A DNA stretch of 64,000 nt, from assembly GCA_947501005.1 (NCBI GenBank), contig CANMTU010000001.1, positions 1,574,501 to 1,638,500 on the forward strand. Reading direction: 5' to 3'. The notes below the pieces were generated by a model. It was not told where the DNA came from and did not search any database. It was given only the letters and a program-made list of their open reading frames with translations. This DNA is from an uncultured Erythrobacter sp. (lineage in GTDB: Bacteria > Pseudomonadota > Alphaproteobacteria > Sphingomonadales > Sphingomonadaceae). The translations under genes and the position numbers were made by a program. Below are positions 38,353 to 47,255 of this stretch, one piece after another (position 1 is the first letter of the stretch; every line of letters begins with the position of its first letter).

Positions 38353-39564
38353 CTAGAAGTCGACCGGGCCGTCCAGTTCCTCGACCTGCCAGGGCAGGCC
38401 GTGCTGGTTCAGCATGTCCATGAACGGATCGGGATCCATCTCTTCCATGTTGAACACGCCGTCGCCGGTCCATTTGCCCTGCACGACCATGGCGCTGCCG
38501 ATCATGGCGGGAACGCCGGTAGTGTAGCTTACCGCCTGGTTGCCGGTTTCCTCATAGGCCTTTTCGTGGCTGCAGATATTGTTGATGTAGAACGTCTTCT
38601 CGCCGCTGCCGTCGAGCGCCTCGCCGGTCGCGATCACGCCGATATTGGTGTTGCCCTTGGTCGTCTCGCCAAGGCTTTCGGGCTTGGGCAGAACGGCGGC
38701 GAGGAATTGCAGGGGGATGATTTCCTTGCCCTGATACTTGATCGGGTCGATCCGCGTCATGCCGACATTCTGCAGCACGGTGAGATGCTTGATGTATTCG
38801 TCCCCGAAGGTCATCCAGAACCGCGCGCGTTCGAGTTCGGGATTGAACTTGGCGAGGCTTTCCAGCTCCTCGTGATACATCATGTAGGCGTTCTTCTCGC
38901 CGACGCCCTCGAAGTCGAAGGTGATCTTGCTGCCCATCGCCGGGGTCTCGATGAATTCGCCGTTTTCCCAGTGGCGCGCCGGCGCTGTGACCTCGCGGAT
39001 GTTGATTTCCGGGTTGAAGTTGGTGGCGAAGGCCTGCCCGTGATCGCCGCCATTGCAATCGAGGATGTCGAGCTGGCGGATGGTCTTGAGCATGTGCTTC
39101 TTCAGCCACATGGTGAACACCGAGGTGACGCCGGGATCGAAGCCCGAGCCGAGCAGCGCCATCAAACCCGCCTCCTTGAAGCGATCATGATAGGCCCACT
39201 GCCACTTGTATTCGAACTTCGCCTCGTCCTTGGGCTCGTAATTGGCGGTGTCGAGATAATCGACGCCGGCCTCGAGGCAGGCGTCCATGATCGGCAGATC
39301 CTGATACGGCAGCGCGAGATTGACGACGAGGCTGGGCTGCACCTTGCGGATCAGGTTGACCATCGCCGGCACTTCCTCGGCATCGATCTCGTAGGTCGCG
39401 ATGTCGGCGCCGGTGCGCTCCTTCACGCTTTTCGCAATGGCGTCGCATTTCGACTTGGTGCGGCTGGCCAGATGGATGTCGGAAAAAATCTCCTTGTTCA
39501 TCGCCATCTTGTGTACGCATACGCTGCTGACGCCGCCTGCGCCGATGACCAGAACTGTCGACAT
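38353..39564 (-). CDS. Carboxynorspermidine synthase / saccharopine dehydrogenase family
   Basis: A 403-residue NADPH-type dehydrogenase with the Rossmann start VLVIGAGGVSSVCVHKMA, and VNLALPYQDLPIMDACLEAG and GSGFDPGVTSVF motifs. These fit carboxynorspermidine synthase, which joins aspartate semialdehyde to a diamine to make carboxy(nor)spermidine, better than lysine-pathway saccharopine dehydrogenase. Its usual partner, carboxynorspermidine decarboxylase, is not in the window. A Shine-Dalgarno AAGAGGAT precedes the ATG at 39564. The gene has lower GC wobble use at places, consistent with high expression rather than transfer. Confidence 0.82.
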   Translation of the reverse strand: MSTVLVIGAGGVSSVCVHKMAMNKEIFSDIHLASRTKSKCDAIAKSVKERTGADIATYEIDAEEVPAMVNLIRKVQPSLVVNLALPYQDLPIMDACLEAGVDYLDTANYEPKDEAKFEYKWQWAYHDRFKEAGLMALLGSGFDPGVTSVFTMWLKKHMLKTIRQLDILDCNGGDHGQAFATNFNPEINIREVTAPARHWENGEFIETPAMGSKITFDFEGVGEKNAYMMYHEELESLAKFNPELERARFWMTFGDEYIKHLTVLQNVGMTRIDPIKYQGKEIIPLQFLAAVLPKPESLGETTKGNTNIGVIATGEALDGSGEKTFYINNICSHEKAYEETGNQAVSYTTGVPAMIGSAMVVQGKWTGDGVFNMEEMDPDPFMDMLNQHGLPWQVEELDGPVDF

Positions 39565-39656
39565 GATGATCCTCTTTCAATCTTGCGTGAGCGCCGGCTT
39601 TCGCCAGCCGCTCGGGAATGGTTCGTTCACATAGGGAAATGCGCTAAGGCTGCAAC

Positions 39657-40628
39657 ATGATCCAGAACGACCTGCAATTGCCCACCCACGAAGGCGTCAT
39701 CGCCGCCGCCCGCTCCATCGCCGCGATCCTGCCGCCGACGCCGCTGCTGCCGGTCGAGATACCCTTGCGGGACGGTTCGGTGCGCTGCCATGTGAAGGCG
39801 GAAAGCCTGCAACCGATCGGCGCGTTCAAGATCAGGGGCGGCTGGTGGCGCCTGTCCAACCTGACCGACGAGGAAAAGGAACGCGGCGTGGTCGCGGTGT
39901 CGAGCGGCAACCACGCGCAGGGTGTCGCCTGGGCGGCGCGGCGGCTGGGCATACCTGCAGTCATCGTGATGCCGCGCAACGCCCCCAAGGTAAAACTCGC
40001 CGCGACCGAGGCGCTGGGCGCGGACATCGTGCTGTACGACCGGCCGGGAGAGGACCGCGACGAGGTCGCCGCGCGCGAAGTCGCGCAACGCGGCGCGACG
40101 CTGGTCCACGCCTTCGGCGACCGCCGGGTGATCGAGGGACAGGGCAGCGCCGCCATCGAGATTACCGAGCAGCTGGGCCGCCAGCCTTCGCGCATCCTCA
40201 CCTGTTGCGGCGGCGGCGGGCTGGCTGCGGGCCTCGCCCTCGCCTGCCCGGAAAGCGCGATCCACATCGTCGAACCGGAAGGCTGGGACATGGTCGGACA
40301 GGCGCTGGCCAAAGGCGACATCGTGCGGGTAAGCGATAATCCCCCCGCGACGATCTGCGACGCCCTTCAGCCCGACGCGACGAAACCGATCAACCTCCTC
40401 GCCCTGCTGGGCCGGGCGGAACCGGGCGTGACCGTGACCGATGACGAGGTGCGCGAAGCGCAGCGCTTCGCCTTCGCCAAGCTGCACCTCGTGCTCGAAC
40501 CCGGCGGGGCGGCGGCGCTGGCGGCGGCGCTGGCGAGCAAGGTCCCGCTCGACGAGGACAGTGTGATCATGCTCACCGGCGGCAACACCGATGCCGACAG
40601 TTTCGCCCGCACCATCGCCGGGGTTTGA
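39657..40628 (+). CDS. PLP-dependent threonine/serine dehydratase
   Basis: A 323-residue fold-type II PLP enzyme. The Schiff-base lysine is Lys58 in IGAFKIRGG, the substrate loop is SSGNHAQGVAWAAR, and the phosphate loop is CCGGGGLAAGL. There is no ACT regulatory domain, so it is the short, catabolic or racemase-like type rather than feedback-inhibited IlvA. Threonine deamination to 2-oxobutanoate is most likely; serine dehydratase or racemase action cannot be excluded. It is divergent from the carboxynorspermidine synthase gene and 48 bases before the MAPEG pair. Confidence 0.85.
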   Translation: MIQNDLQLPTHEGVIAAARSIAAILPPTPLLPVEIPLRDGSVRCHVKAESLQPIGAFKIRGGWWRLSNLTDEEKERGVVAVSSGNHAQGVAWAARRLGIPAVIVMPRNAPKVKLAATEALGADIVLYDRPGEDRDEVAAREVAQRGATLVHAFGDRRVIEGQGSAAIEITEQLGRQPSRILTCCGGGGLAAGLALACPESAIHIVEPEGWDMVGQALAKGDIVRVSDNPPATICDALQPDATKPINLLALLGRAEPGVTVTDDEVREAQRFAFAKLHLVLEPGGAAALAAALASKVPLDEDSVIMLTGGNTDADSFARTIAGV

Positions 40629-40676
40629 CATTCGCCCCGCCCCGCCGCAGGTCTGCACCGAAACAGGGGGAATAGG

Positions 40677-41153
40677 ATGATAGAGGCACAAATCGTGGTC
40701 CCGATGCTGGCCGAAATGCTGGCACCCGCGGCGGTTCTGATCGCATGGTCGCTGGTCATGCTGGTGTGGATGGCGGCGACCCGCCTGCCCGCCATGAAGC
40801 GCGCCGGCGGCGGACTGGGCAAGGCGAAGCCGGGCGGCCGGGGGCAGGACCTCGAAGGCGTGATCGACGATCGCATCAACTGGAAGGCCCACAATTACGC
40901 GCATCTTATGGAACAGCCGACGCTGTTCTATGCGGTCTCGCTGATCATCGCGCTGCTCGGCGCGGGTGCGGGCGAAGTGGTCGCGGCGTGGATCTACGTC
41001 GCCCTGCGCATCGTGCATTCGATCTGGCAGGCGACCGTCAATCTGGTGCCGGTGCGCTTCCTGCTGTTCCTTCTGTCCACCGCCGCGCTGATCTATCTCG
41101 CGGTGCGGGCGATAATCCTGACCCTGTTCGCCGATCCGGGAATTGCCGCATGA
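40677..41153 (+). CDS. MAPEG family membrane protein, copy 1
   Basis: A 158-residue four-helix membrane protein. The family signature appears as INWKAHNYAHLMEQPTLFYAV, where the Asn and Glu residues are those conserved in glutathione-binding MAPEG enzymes. It has long first and last hydrophobic helices (MLAPAAVLIAWSLVMLVWMA and FLLFLLSTAALIYLAV). Members include microsomal glutathione transferases; bacterial substrates are mostly unknown. A GGGGGAATAGG stretch precedes the ATG. The stop overlaps the start of copy 2 (ATGA). Confidence 0.8.
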   Translation: MIEAQIVVPMLAEMLAPAAVLIAWSLVMLVWMAATRLPAMKRAGGGLGKAKPGGRGQDLEGVIDDRINWKAHNYAHLMEQPTLFYAVSLIIALLGAGAGEVVAAWIYVALRIVHSIWQATVNLVPVRFLLFLLSTAALIYLAVRAIILTLFADPGIAA

Positions 41154-41587
41154 TCGCCATGCAGTCCGCCATCTTCCAGCCGGTCGTGGTCCTGATGATC
41201 TGGACCATGATCATGTGGGCGTGGATGTATGCAACCCGCATTCCCGCGATGAGCCGCCTCAAGGTCAATCCCGACCGGATGGTGCGCGATCCCGACGCCT
41301 CGCTGGACAAGGAGCTGCCGCCCGAGGTGCAGTGGAAGGCGCACAATTACAACCATCTGCACGAGCAGCCGACCCTGTTCTACGCCGTCGCCCTGCTGCT
41401 GGCGATGATCGGTCAGGGCGAAGGCATGAACGCGCTGCTGGCGTGGATGTATGCCGGGGTCCGGATCATCCACTCGCTGGTGCAGGTGACGGCAAACCGT
41501 GTCATGGTTCGCTTTGTCCTGTTCGCGATATCGAGCGTGGTGCTGATCGCGCTGATCTTCCACGCGGCGCTGGCGGTGTTTGGCTAA
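41150..41587 (+). CDS. MAPEG family membrane protein, copy 2
   Basis: A 145-residue paralogue of the preceding gene, with the same VQWKAHNYNHLHEQPTLFYAV signature and four membrane helices. The ATG at 41150 overlaps the copy-1 stop by four bases, so the two are translationally coupled and may form mixed trimers, the usual MAPEG assembly. Tandem duplication followed by divergence is the simplest origin. It is convergent with trxB, 38 bases away. Confidence 0.8.
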   Translation: MIAMQSAIFQPVVVLMIWTMIMWAWMYATRIPAMSRLKVNPDRMVRDPDASLDKELPPEVQWKAHNYNHLHEQPTLFYAVALLLAMIGQGEGMNALLAWMYAGVRIIHSLVQVTANRVMVRFVLFAISSVVLIALIFHAALAVFG

Positions 41588-41625
41588 ACGCGCGATCAGC
41601 GCGCCGCGCGGCTAGCGGGGCGGCG

Positions 41626-42612
41626 CTATTCAGCCGCTTCCGCCGCCTCGTGCGCGTGGCCGTCGAGATCGACTTCGAGGCCGTTGAGGAACCGTTCGGC
41701 ATCGAGCGCGGCCATGCAGCCCGTGCCCGCCGCCGTCACCGCCTGGCGATAGGTGTGGTCCATCACGTCGCCGGCCGCGAACACGCCGGGGATCGCGGTC
41801 TTCGGGGTGCCGGGTTCGACCTTGATGTAGCCGCCTTCGTCGATGTCGAGCTTGCCCTTGAACAGTTCGGTCGAGGGCGCATGCCCGATGGCGACGAACG
41901 CCCCGTCGCAGGCGAAGCTGCTGTCCGCCCCGGTCTGCGTGTCGCGCAGGACCAGCTGCGACAAGGCACCGTTCTCGCCCGCCTCGAACCGTTCGACCGC
42001 CTTGTTCCACAAGACCTTGATCTTGGGGCTCTTGAACAGGCGGTCCTGCAGGATGCGTTCGGCGCGCAATTCGTCGCGGCGATGGATCAGCGTCACGTCG
42101 TCGGAATGGTTGGTGAGGTAGAGCGCCTCTTCGACCGCGGTGTTGCCGCCGCCGATCACGGCGACCTTCTTGCCGCGGTAGAAGAACCCGTCGCAGGTCG
42201 CGCAGGCCGACACGCCCTTGCCGCCAAGCTCCATCTCGCCCGGCACGCCCAGCCATTTCGCCTGCGCACCCGTGGCGATCACCAGCACGTCGCCGATATA
42301 TTCGTCGCCGCTGTCGCCCACCGCGCGGAAGGGCGAACCGTTCGCCAGATCGACGTCGACAATCGTGTCCCACATCATCCGCGTGCCGACATGCTCGGCC
42401 TGCGCCTGCATCTGTTCCATCAGCCACGGCCCCTGCACCACGTCGCGAAAGCCGGGATAATTTTCAACGTCGGTCGTGATGGTCAGCTGGCCGCCGGGTT
42501 GCAGCCCCTGCACCACGATCGGCTCCATCATCGCGCGCGCGCCATAGATTGCGGCGGAATAGCCGGCCGGGCCGGAACCGATGATGAGCATTTTGGTGCG
42601 ATGGGTAGCCAT
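41626..42612 (-). CDS. trxB: Thioredoxin-disulfide reductase
   Basis: A 328-residue FAD/NADPH flavoenzyme that keeps thioredoxin reduced. It has the FAD motif IIGSGPAGYSAAIYGAR at the N-terminus, the redox pair ACATCDGFF (Cys137, Cys140), the NADPH motif IGGGNTAVEEAL and the C-terminal GVFAAGDVMDHTYRQAV. I chose the ATG at 42612 (MATHRTKM), which gives standard length; another ATG lies 12 codons upstream. Its partner trxA is at 12954-13274. It lies just downstream of the tyrosine phosphatase gene on the same strand. Confidence 0.94.
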   Translation of the reverse strand: MATHRTKMLIIGSGPAGYSAAIYGARAMMEPIVVQGLQPGGQLTITTDVENYPGFRDVVQGPWLMEQMQAQAEHVGTRMMWDTIVDVDLANGSPFRAVGDSGDEYIGDVLVIATGAQAKWLGVPGEMELGGKGVSACATCDGFFYRGKKVAVIGGGNTAVEEALYLTNHSDDVTLIHRRDELRAERILQDRLFKSPKIKVLWNKAVERFEAGENGALSQLVLRDTQTGADSSFACDGAFVAIGHAPSTELFKGKLDIDEGGYIKVEPGTPKTAIPGVFAAGDVMDHTYRQAVTAAGTGCMAALDAERFLNGLEVDLDGHAHEAAEAAE

Positions 42613-42677
42613 AAGCGAAGTCTCGAATGCCTGATTGATGGATTGCACGAACTATATGGGGATGCCCGACCCAGCTG

Positions 42678-43457
42678 TCACGCCACGAAGCGGTGCCGCA
42701 GGCGTTCGCGCAGGGCCTCGTCCACACCTAACTGGCCGTCGATGAACGCATCGAGCGAGCCGTATTCGCTCTCGATCTCGTCCCACCATGTCTGGAGGTA
42801 TTCCTCGCGCACGCCGAGCAGGGCCATCACCGCCTCGTCGTCCATCTTGCGGCCCAGCCGCTCCTCCATGGCCGGCACCGATTGTTCGCGCAGCACGGCA
42901 AGCGTCGGCGCGTCGTTGGTGCGCAGGAACTCCGCCATCTGGTCCGCGCGGCTGACGCCCAGGACATGCAGCAACAGCATCGCGGCGACCCCGGTGCGGT
43001 CCTTGCCGGCGAAGCAATGGACGAGGCTTGCCCCCTCCCGCTCGTCAAGCACGCGGAAATAACGGGCGAACATCTCGATCATCGCCGGGTTGCGCGGCAT
43101 CCGGGTATAGACCGCGAGCATCCGTTGCCGGGCATAATCGGCGGTGGTGACGCTGTCGTCGATGTCCATATGGGGCGGGCTGGACGAGGTTTCGCCGTCG
43201 TAGAAGATCACCTCGCCATCGAACCCGTCGACCCGGCGGCAGGGGTTGCGCTCCCGCTCGCTCGCACCGCGCAGGTCGATGACGGTGCGAATGTCGAGCG
43301 CGGCGATGGCCGCCAGATCCTCTTCGGTCGCCTTCACATGCTGGCCCGAACGCCACAACAGCCCGCTCCTGACCTCGCCGCCATCACGGGTGTTCCAGCC
43401 CCCGTAATCGCGGAAATTGTGGATGCCGGAGGTCGGGAGAAAGGGATCGCGAATCAT
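42678..43457 (-). CDS. Tyrosine-specific protein phosphatase family protein
   Basis: A 259-residue phosphatase of the bacterial Y_phosphatase3 (IphP/PtpB-like) group. The P-loop is LVHCFAGKDRTGVAAMLLL, a CX5R signature with Lys and Asp as in dual protein/phosphoinositide phosphatases of this family. The N-terminus GIHNFRDYGG is also typical. There is no signal peptide. Targets are unknown. I chose the ATG at 43457 (MIRDPFLPT), since the frame upstream looks non-coding. It precedes trxB with 65 bases between. Confidence 0.83.
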   Translation of the reverse strand: MIRDPFLPTSGIHNFRDYGGWNTRDGGEVRSGLLWRSGQHVKATEEDLAAIAALDIRTVIDLRGASERERNPCRRVDGFDGEVIFYDGETSSSPPHMDIDDSVTTADYARQRMLAVYTRMPRNPAMIEMFARYFRVLDEREGASLVHCFAGKDRTGVAAMLLLHVLGVSRADQMAEFLRTNDAPTLAVLREQSVPAMEERLGRKMDDEAVMALLGVREEYLQTWWDEIESEYGSLDAFIDGQLGVDEALRERLRHRFVA

Positions 43458-43591
43458 CCGCCGATTGGTGGCAGGCCCGGGCCCGGGCCGCAATCTCCGG
43501 GTTAGGTAGATGTGCCTAGAGCCGAGGTTACCAGCCCTTGGTTTCGCGCGCCGTAACCATTCCCGGACACCACAAGACAGAGGGGATACGC

Positions 43592-44053
43592 ATGGCACAC
43601 GTTCTGATCGCCAACGACGACAAGGTCATCGCCAACATGGCGATGAGCGCCCTGATCGATGCGGGCCACGCCTGCGGCTGGCTCGACGGGGCGAAGGACT
43701 TGCTGGGCGTGCTGCGCTGGCGCCGGCCGGACGTCCTGGTGCTCGACGAAAACCTGCCCGAAGCGCACCTCGCCATGTTCTTTCGCGAGCTGCGCCAGTC
43801 CGGCCGCTACGAGAACCTGTCGGTCATCATGCTGGTCGGCGACGAGAGCCGCCGCGCGGTGCACGGCATGGATGCGGCGATCGTCAAGCCGTTCAGTTCG
43901 CTGCTCCTGCTCGAGGAAGTGGAGCGGTTGCTGCGGACCGATTCGCCGCAGGCCTATCGCTCCGCATTGTCGAGCTACGTTTCGCAGGTCGCGAGCCGCT
44001 GGCAAGACGGGCCGGACAGCCCGCGGCCCCGGTCGCGCGTCTGCACGGCCTAA
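43592..44053 (+). CDS. Stand-alone response-regulator receiver protein with altered switch residue
   Basis: A 153-residue CheY-like receiver with no output domain. The acidic pair is Asp9/Asp10 (IANDDKV), the phospho-site Asp52 (LVLDENLP) and the conserved lysine Lys99 (IVKPF). The switch Thr/Ser after beta-4 is replaced by valine (IMLVGDES). A short tail (residues about 120-153) is rich in Ser, Arg and Pro. A GAGGGG Shine-Dalgarno precedes the ATG at 43592. There is no kinase next to it. The DivL-like protein is one candidate partner elsewhere in the window, but nothing links them. Its stop overlaps the otsA stop on the other strand. Confidence 0.8.
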   Translation: MAHVLIANDDKVIANMAMSALIDAGHACGWLDGAKDLLGVLRWRRPDVLVLDENLPEAHLAMFFRELRQSGRYENLSVIMLVGDESRRAVHGMDAAIVKPFSSLLLLEEVERLLRTDSPQAYRSALSSYVSQVASRWQDGPDSPRPRSRVCTA

Positions 44054-45453
44054 TGCAAGTCCTTTGCCGCGACCGAAAGGTCGTGCAGAAAACCGGCGGT
44101 CCAGGATTGCACGTCGTCGTCGCGGACCGTCCGGATCATCTTCTCGTACCGCGCCTTGCGCTCGGCAAGCGGCATGGCGAGCGCGGTAGCGATGGCGTGC
44201 GAGATATCGTCCGGGCTGTGCGGGTTGACCAGCACCGCGTCCGCCAGTTGATCCGCCGCCCCGGCGAAGCGCGAGAGGATGAGAACGCCCGGATCCTCAG
44301 GGTCCTGCGCCGCGATATATTCCTTGGCGACGAGGTTCATCCCGTCGCGAAGCGGCGTCACGAGACCGATCTTGGCCGCGCGGAAGAACCCGAACAGCTC
44401 CGCATGGGAATAGCCCCGGTTGACATAACGGACCGGCACCAGATCGACTTCGGACCGCTCGCCATTGATCTGGCCCGCCTTCTGTTCGAGTTCGGCGCGG
44501 ATCTTCTGGTAACTCTCGACATCCTCGCGGCTCGGCGGCGCGATCTGGATGAAAACCAGTTCGCGCGCCTTTTCGGGATGCTGGTCGAAAAAGCGGGATA
44601 TGCCGTCCAGCCGCTCGGGCAGACCCTTGGAATAATCCAGCCGGTCGACCCCGATCATCGCGACGCGGCGGCGGGTGGAGCTCATCAGCCGCTGCTGCGC
44701 CTGGCGCGCCTCGCCGGTGTCGCCGAGCTGCGAAAAATGCTCGTAATCGATGCCGATGGGATAGGCGCGCGCGGTCGTCGTCCGCCCGTCGAGCGTGATC
44801 CGGCCGCTGTCCTCGTCCACCTCGGCGCGCAGTTCGTGAATGCAGTAATGGACGAAGCTTTCCAGCCATTCCTGCGTCTGGAAACCGATCAGATCGTAAT
44901 GCAGCATCGTGCGGGCCAGCCGCTCGTGAAAGGGCAGCGAGACGAACAGGCGCGTGGCCGGCCAGGGGATGTGGAGGAAGAAGCCGATGCGGTTGTCGAT
45001 CCCGTGCGAGCGCAGGCGTTCGCCCAGGGGGATCAGATGGTAGTCGTGGACCCAGACGACGTCGTCGTCCTCGATCAGCGGCGCGACGCAGTCGGCGAAA
45101 CGTTCGTTGACCCGTTCGTAGCCCTTGCCGGTCTCGCGCTCGTATTTGGCGAGGTCGAGGCGGAAGTGGAACAGGGGCCACAAGGTCGCATTGGCATAGC
45201 CGTTGTAATATCCGTCGACGTCGCGCTTCGACAGGTCGATCGTCGCGGTCGTCACGCCGTCGGTCGTCTGGGTCGAGATTTCGCCGGTATGCTCGTCGAT
45301 CTCCTCGCCCGACCAGCCGAACCACAACCCGTCGCGCTCCTTCAGCGCCGCGTTGAGCGCGCCTGCCAGCCCGCCCTGCGCGCCCGCCGCGCCGCGCGCC
45401 TTGGGCACCGCGACGCGGTTCGAGATGACGACGAGGCGGGGATGATCGCTCAG
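44050..45453 (-). CDS. otsA: Trehalose-6-phosphate synthase, probable CTG start
   Basis: A 467-residue GT20 enzyme making trehalose 6-phosphate from UDP-glucose and glucose 6-phosphate. It shows RLVVISNRVAVP at the start, WVHDYHLIPL with the catalytic region, and GVDRLDYSKGLPERL for donor binding. The conserved first strand needs translation to begin before the first canonical start (GTG at 45408). The only room is a CTG at 45453, part of CTGA with the GH15 stop; an in-frame TGA lies three codons upstream. GGAG sits nine bases before the CTG. Last gene of the otsB-GH15-otsA operon. Confidence 0.9.
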   Translation of the reverse strand: MSDHPRLVVISNRVAVPKARGAAGAQGGLAGALNAALKERDGLWFGWSGEEIDEHTGEISTQTTDGVTTATIDLSKRDVDGYYNGYANATLWPLFHFRLDLAKYERETGKGYERVNERFADCVAPLIEDDDVVWVHDYHLIPLGERLRSHGIDNRIGFFLHIPWPATRLFVSLPFHERLARTMLHYDLIGFQTQEWLESFVHYCIHELRAEVDEDSGRITLDGRTTTARAYPIGIDYEHFSQLGDTGEARQAQQRLMSSTRRRVAMIGVDRLDYSKGLPERLDGISRFFDQHPEKARELVFIQIAPPSREDVESYQKIRAELEQKAGQINGERSEVDLVPVRYVNRGYSHAELFGFFRAAKIGLVTPLRDGMNLVAKEYIAAQDPEDPGVLILSRFAGAADQLADAVLVNPHSPDDISHAIATALAMPLAERKARYEKMIRTVRDDDVQSWTAGFLHDLSVAAKDLH

Positions 45454-47255
45454 CGGACTTCACTCCAGCTTTTCGACAGGTGGCCGGCGGAATTGATTAT
45501 CCCCACCAGCGAATAGGTCTGGGGGAAGTTCCCCCACAACTCGCCGCTGTCATAGTCGAGATCCTCGCTCAGCAGGCCCGAACGGGTCGTGTGCTTGAGC
45601 ATCGCATCGAAAATCTGGCGCGCCTCCTCGCCGCGGCCGACGAGGTGCAGCGCCTCGATCAGCCAGAAGGTGCAGACGTTGAAGGCGGTTTCGGGCGCGC
45701 CGAAATCGTCTTCCGCGGCATAACGCAGCATGTGGTCGCCCTTGCGCAGATCGCGCTCCACCGCCGCGAAGGTCTTGAGGAAGCGTTCGTCCTGCGGGCC
45801 AAGGAAGCGCAGCTCGACCATCTGCAGCAGGCTCGCATCGAGATAGTCGTTCTGGAAGCTGGCGCCGTAATGGCCGCCTGCCTCGCTCCACGCCCTCGTC
45901 TCGATCTTCTCGCGGATCGCCTCGGCCCGATCCTTCCACAGTCGCACCCGGTCGCCCTTGCCGAGCCGCGCGGCGACATTCGCCAACCGGTCGCACGCCG
46001 CCCAGCACATGACGGCGGAATAGGTGTGCACCTCCTGCCGGGTGCGGAATTCCCACAGGCCGGCATCGGGCTTGTCGTGCTTGTCCCACGCCGCCTCGCC
46101 CACTTCCTCGAGGCTCGCGAAATCGCGCTCGTCCGCCATGCGCAGCAGGCGCTGGTCGAAGAAGGCCTGCACGGTGGGCAGCACGATCTGGCCGTAGCAA
46201 TCGTATTGCACCTGCTTGTAGGCAGCATTGCCGACCCGCACCGGCCCCATGCCGCGATAGCCGGCGAGATGTTCCGCCTCGAACTCGTGCAGTTCGGCCG
46301 CCCCCATCACGGAATAGAGCGGCTGCACCTGCCCGCCGCGCGACTGGTCGATGATGTTGCGCAGATAGGCGAGATACTTCTCCAGCACGTCGAGCGCGCC
46401 GAGCCGGTTCAGCGCCTGCACCGTATAATAGCTGTCGCGGATCCAGCAGTAGCGATAGTCCCAATTGCGCTGGCTGCCGGGCGCCTCGGGAATGGAGGTT
46501 GTGAGCGCGGCGACGATCGCGCCGGTTTCCTCGTGCTGGCACAGTTTCAGCGCGATGGCGGCGCGAATGACCTCTTCCTGCCATTCGAGCGGAATGTGCA
46601 GGCCGCGCACCCATAGCTGCCAGTATTTCCTCGTATTGTCCTCCATCCGGCGGACTTCGTTGCGGATGTTGCCGGAGAAGGGTTCATCCGGGCCGAGGAA
46701 GAAATGCTGGTCGCTTTCGACCCGGTACGACCGGTCTTCCAGAACGTAGCCGATCGGCGCATCGGTGGAGAGGCGCAGGACCTGCGGCCCCGCCATGTAG
46801 CGGACGTGGTTGGTGCCGCTGGTCGTCTCGGCCAGCGTTTCGCCGTAATTGCGCATGGGCGCGAGCCGCACCCTCAGGCGCGGCGCCCCGGCCACGGGCC
46901 GCACGATGCGGGCGAAGGCGACCGGGCGATACATCCGCCCCGACCGTTCGAAGCGCGGACAGAAATCGGTGATCTCGACCGCGCTGCCGTCTTCCGCTTC
47001 CAGCCTGGTGACCAGGATCGGCGTGTTGCGGACATAATGCTGCGATGCGCTGATCTGCCCGTCGAGCTCGAACCGCCACACGCCGCGATCGGCATGATCG
47101 CCGTTGAGCAGCGCGCAGAACGCCGGATCCCCGTCCACCCGGGGCAGGCATCCCCAGACGAAGCCGCCGCGCTGGTCGACCAGGGCGCTGACCTGGCAAT
47201 TGCCGATCGGGGAAAGTTCGAGACTGGATTGCGGATGCGTCAAAGGTTCAACCAT
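45450..47255 (-). CDS. Glycoside hydrolase family 15 protein (glucoamylase/trehalase-like)
   Basis: A 601-residue GH15 enzyme with an N-terminal beta-sandwich (starting about SPIGNCQVSALVDQRGG) and a C-terminal six-hairpin helical barrel. Its active-site region is NWDYRYCWIRDSYYTVQAL, with later LWEFRTRQEVHTYSAVMCW and GLLSEDLDY, whose Glu is a catalytic candidate. It has no signal peptide, so it is cytoplasmic. Some GH15 members are trehalases, others glucodextranase or maltodextrin enzymes. Sitting between otsB and otsA it most likely acts on trehalose or on stored glucan. It overlaps otsB by 16 bases and otsA by the CTGA. Confidence 0.85.
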   Translation of the reverse strand: MVEPLTHPQSSLELSPIGNCQVSALVDQRGGFVWGCLPRVDGDPAFCALLNGDHADRGVWRFELDGQISASQHYVRNTPILVTRLEAEDGSAVEITDFCPRFERSGRMYRPVAFARIVRPVAGAPRLRVRLAPMRNYGETLAETTSGTNHVRYMAGPQVLRLSTDAPIGYVLEDRSYRVESDQHFFLGPDEPFSGNIRNEVRRMEDNTRKYWQLWVRGLHIPLEWQEEVIRAAIALKLCQHEETGAIVAALTTSIPEAPGSQRNWDYRYCWIRDSYYTVQALNRLGALDVLEKYLAYLRNIIDQSRGGQVQPLYSVMGAAELHEFEAEHLAGYRGMGPVRVGNAAYKQVQYDCYGQIVLPTVQAFFDQRLLRMADERDFASLEEVGEAAWDKHDKPDAGLWEFRTRQEVHTYSAVMCWAACDRLANVAARLGKGDRVRLWKDRAEAIREKIETRAWSEAGGHYGASFQNDYLDASLLQMVELRFLGPQDERFLKTFAAVERDLRKGDHMLRYAAEDDFGAPETAFNVCTFWLIEALHLVGRGEEARQIFDAMLKHTTRSGLLSEDLDYDSGELWGNFPQTYSLVGIINSAGHLSKSWSEVR

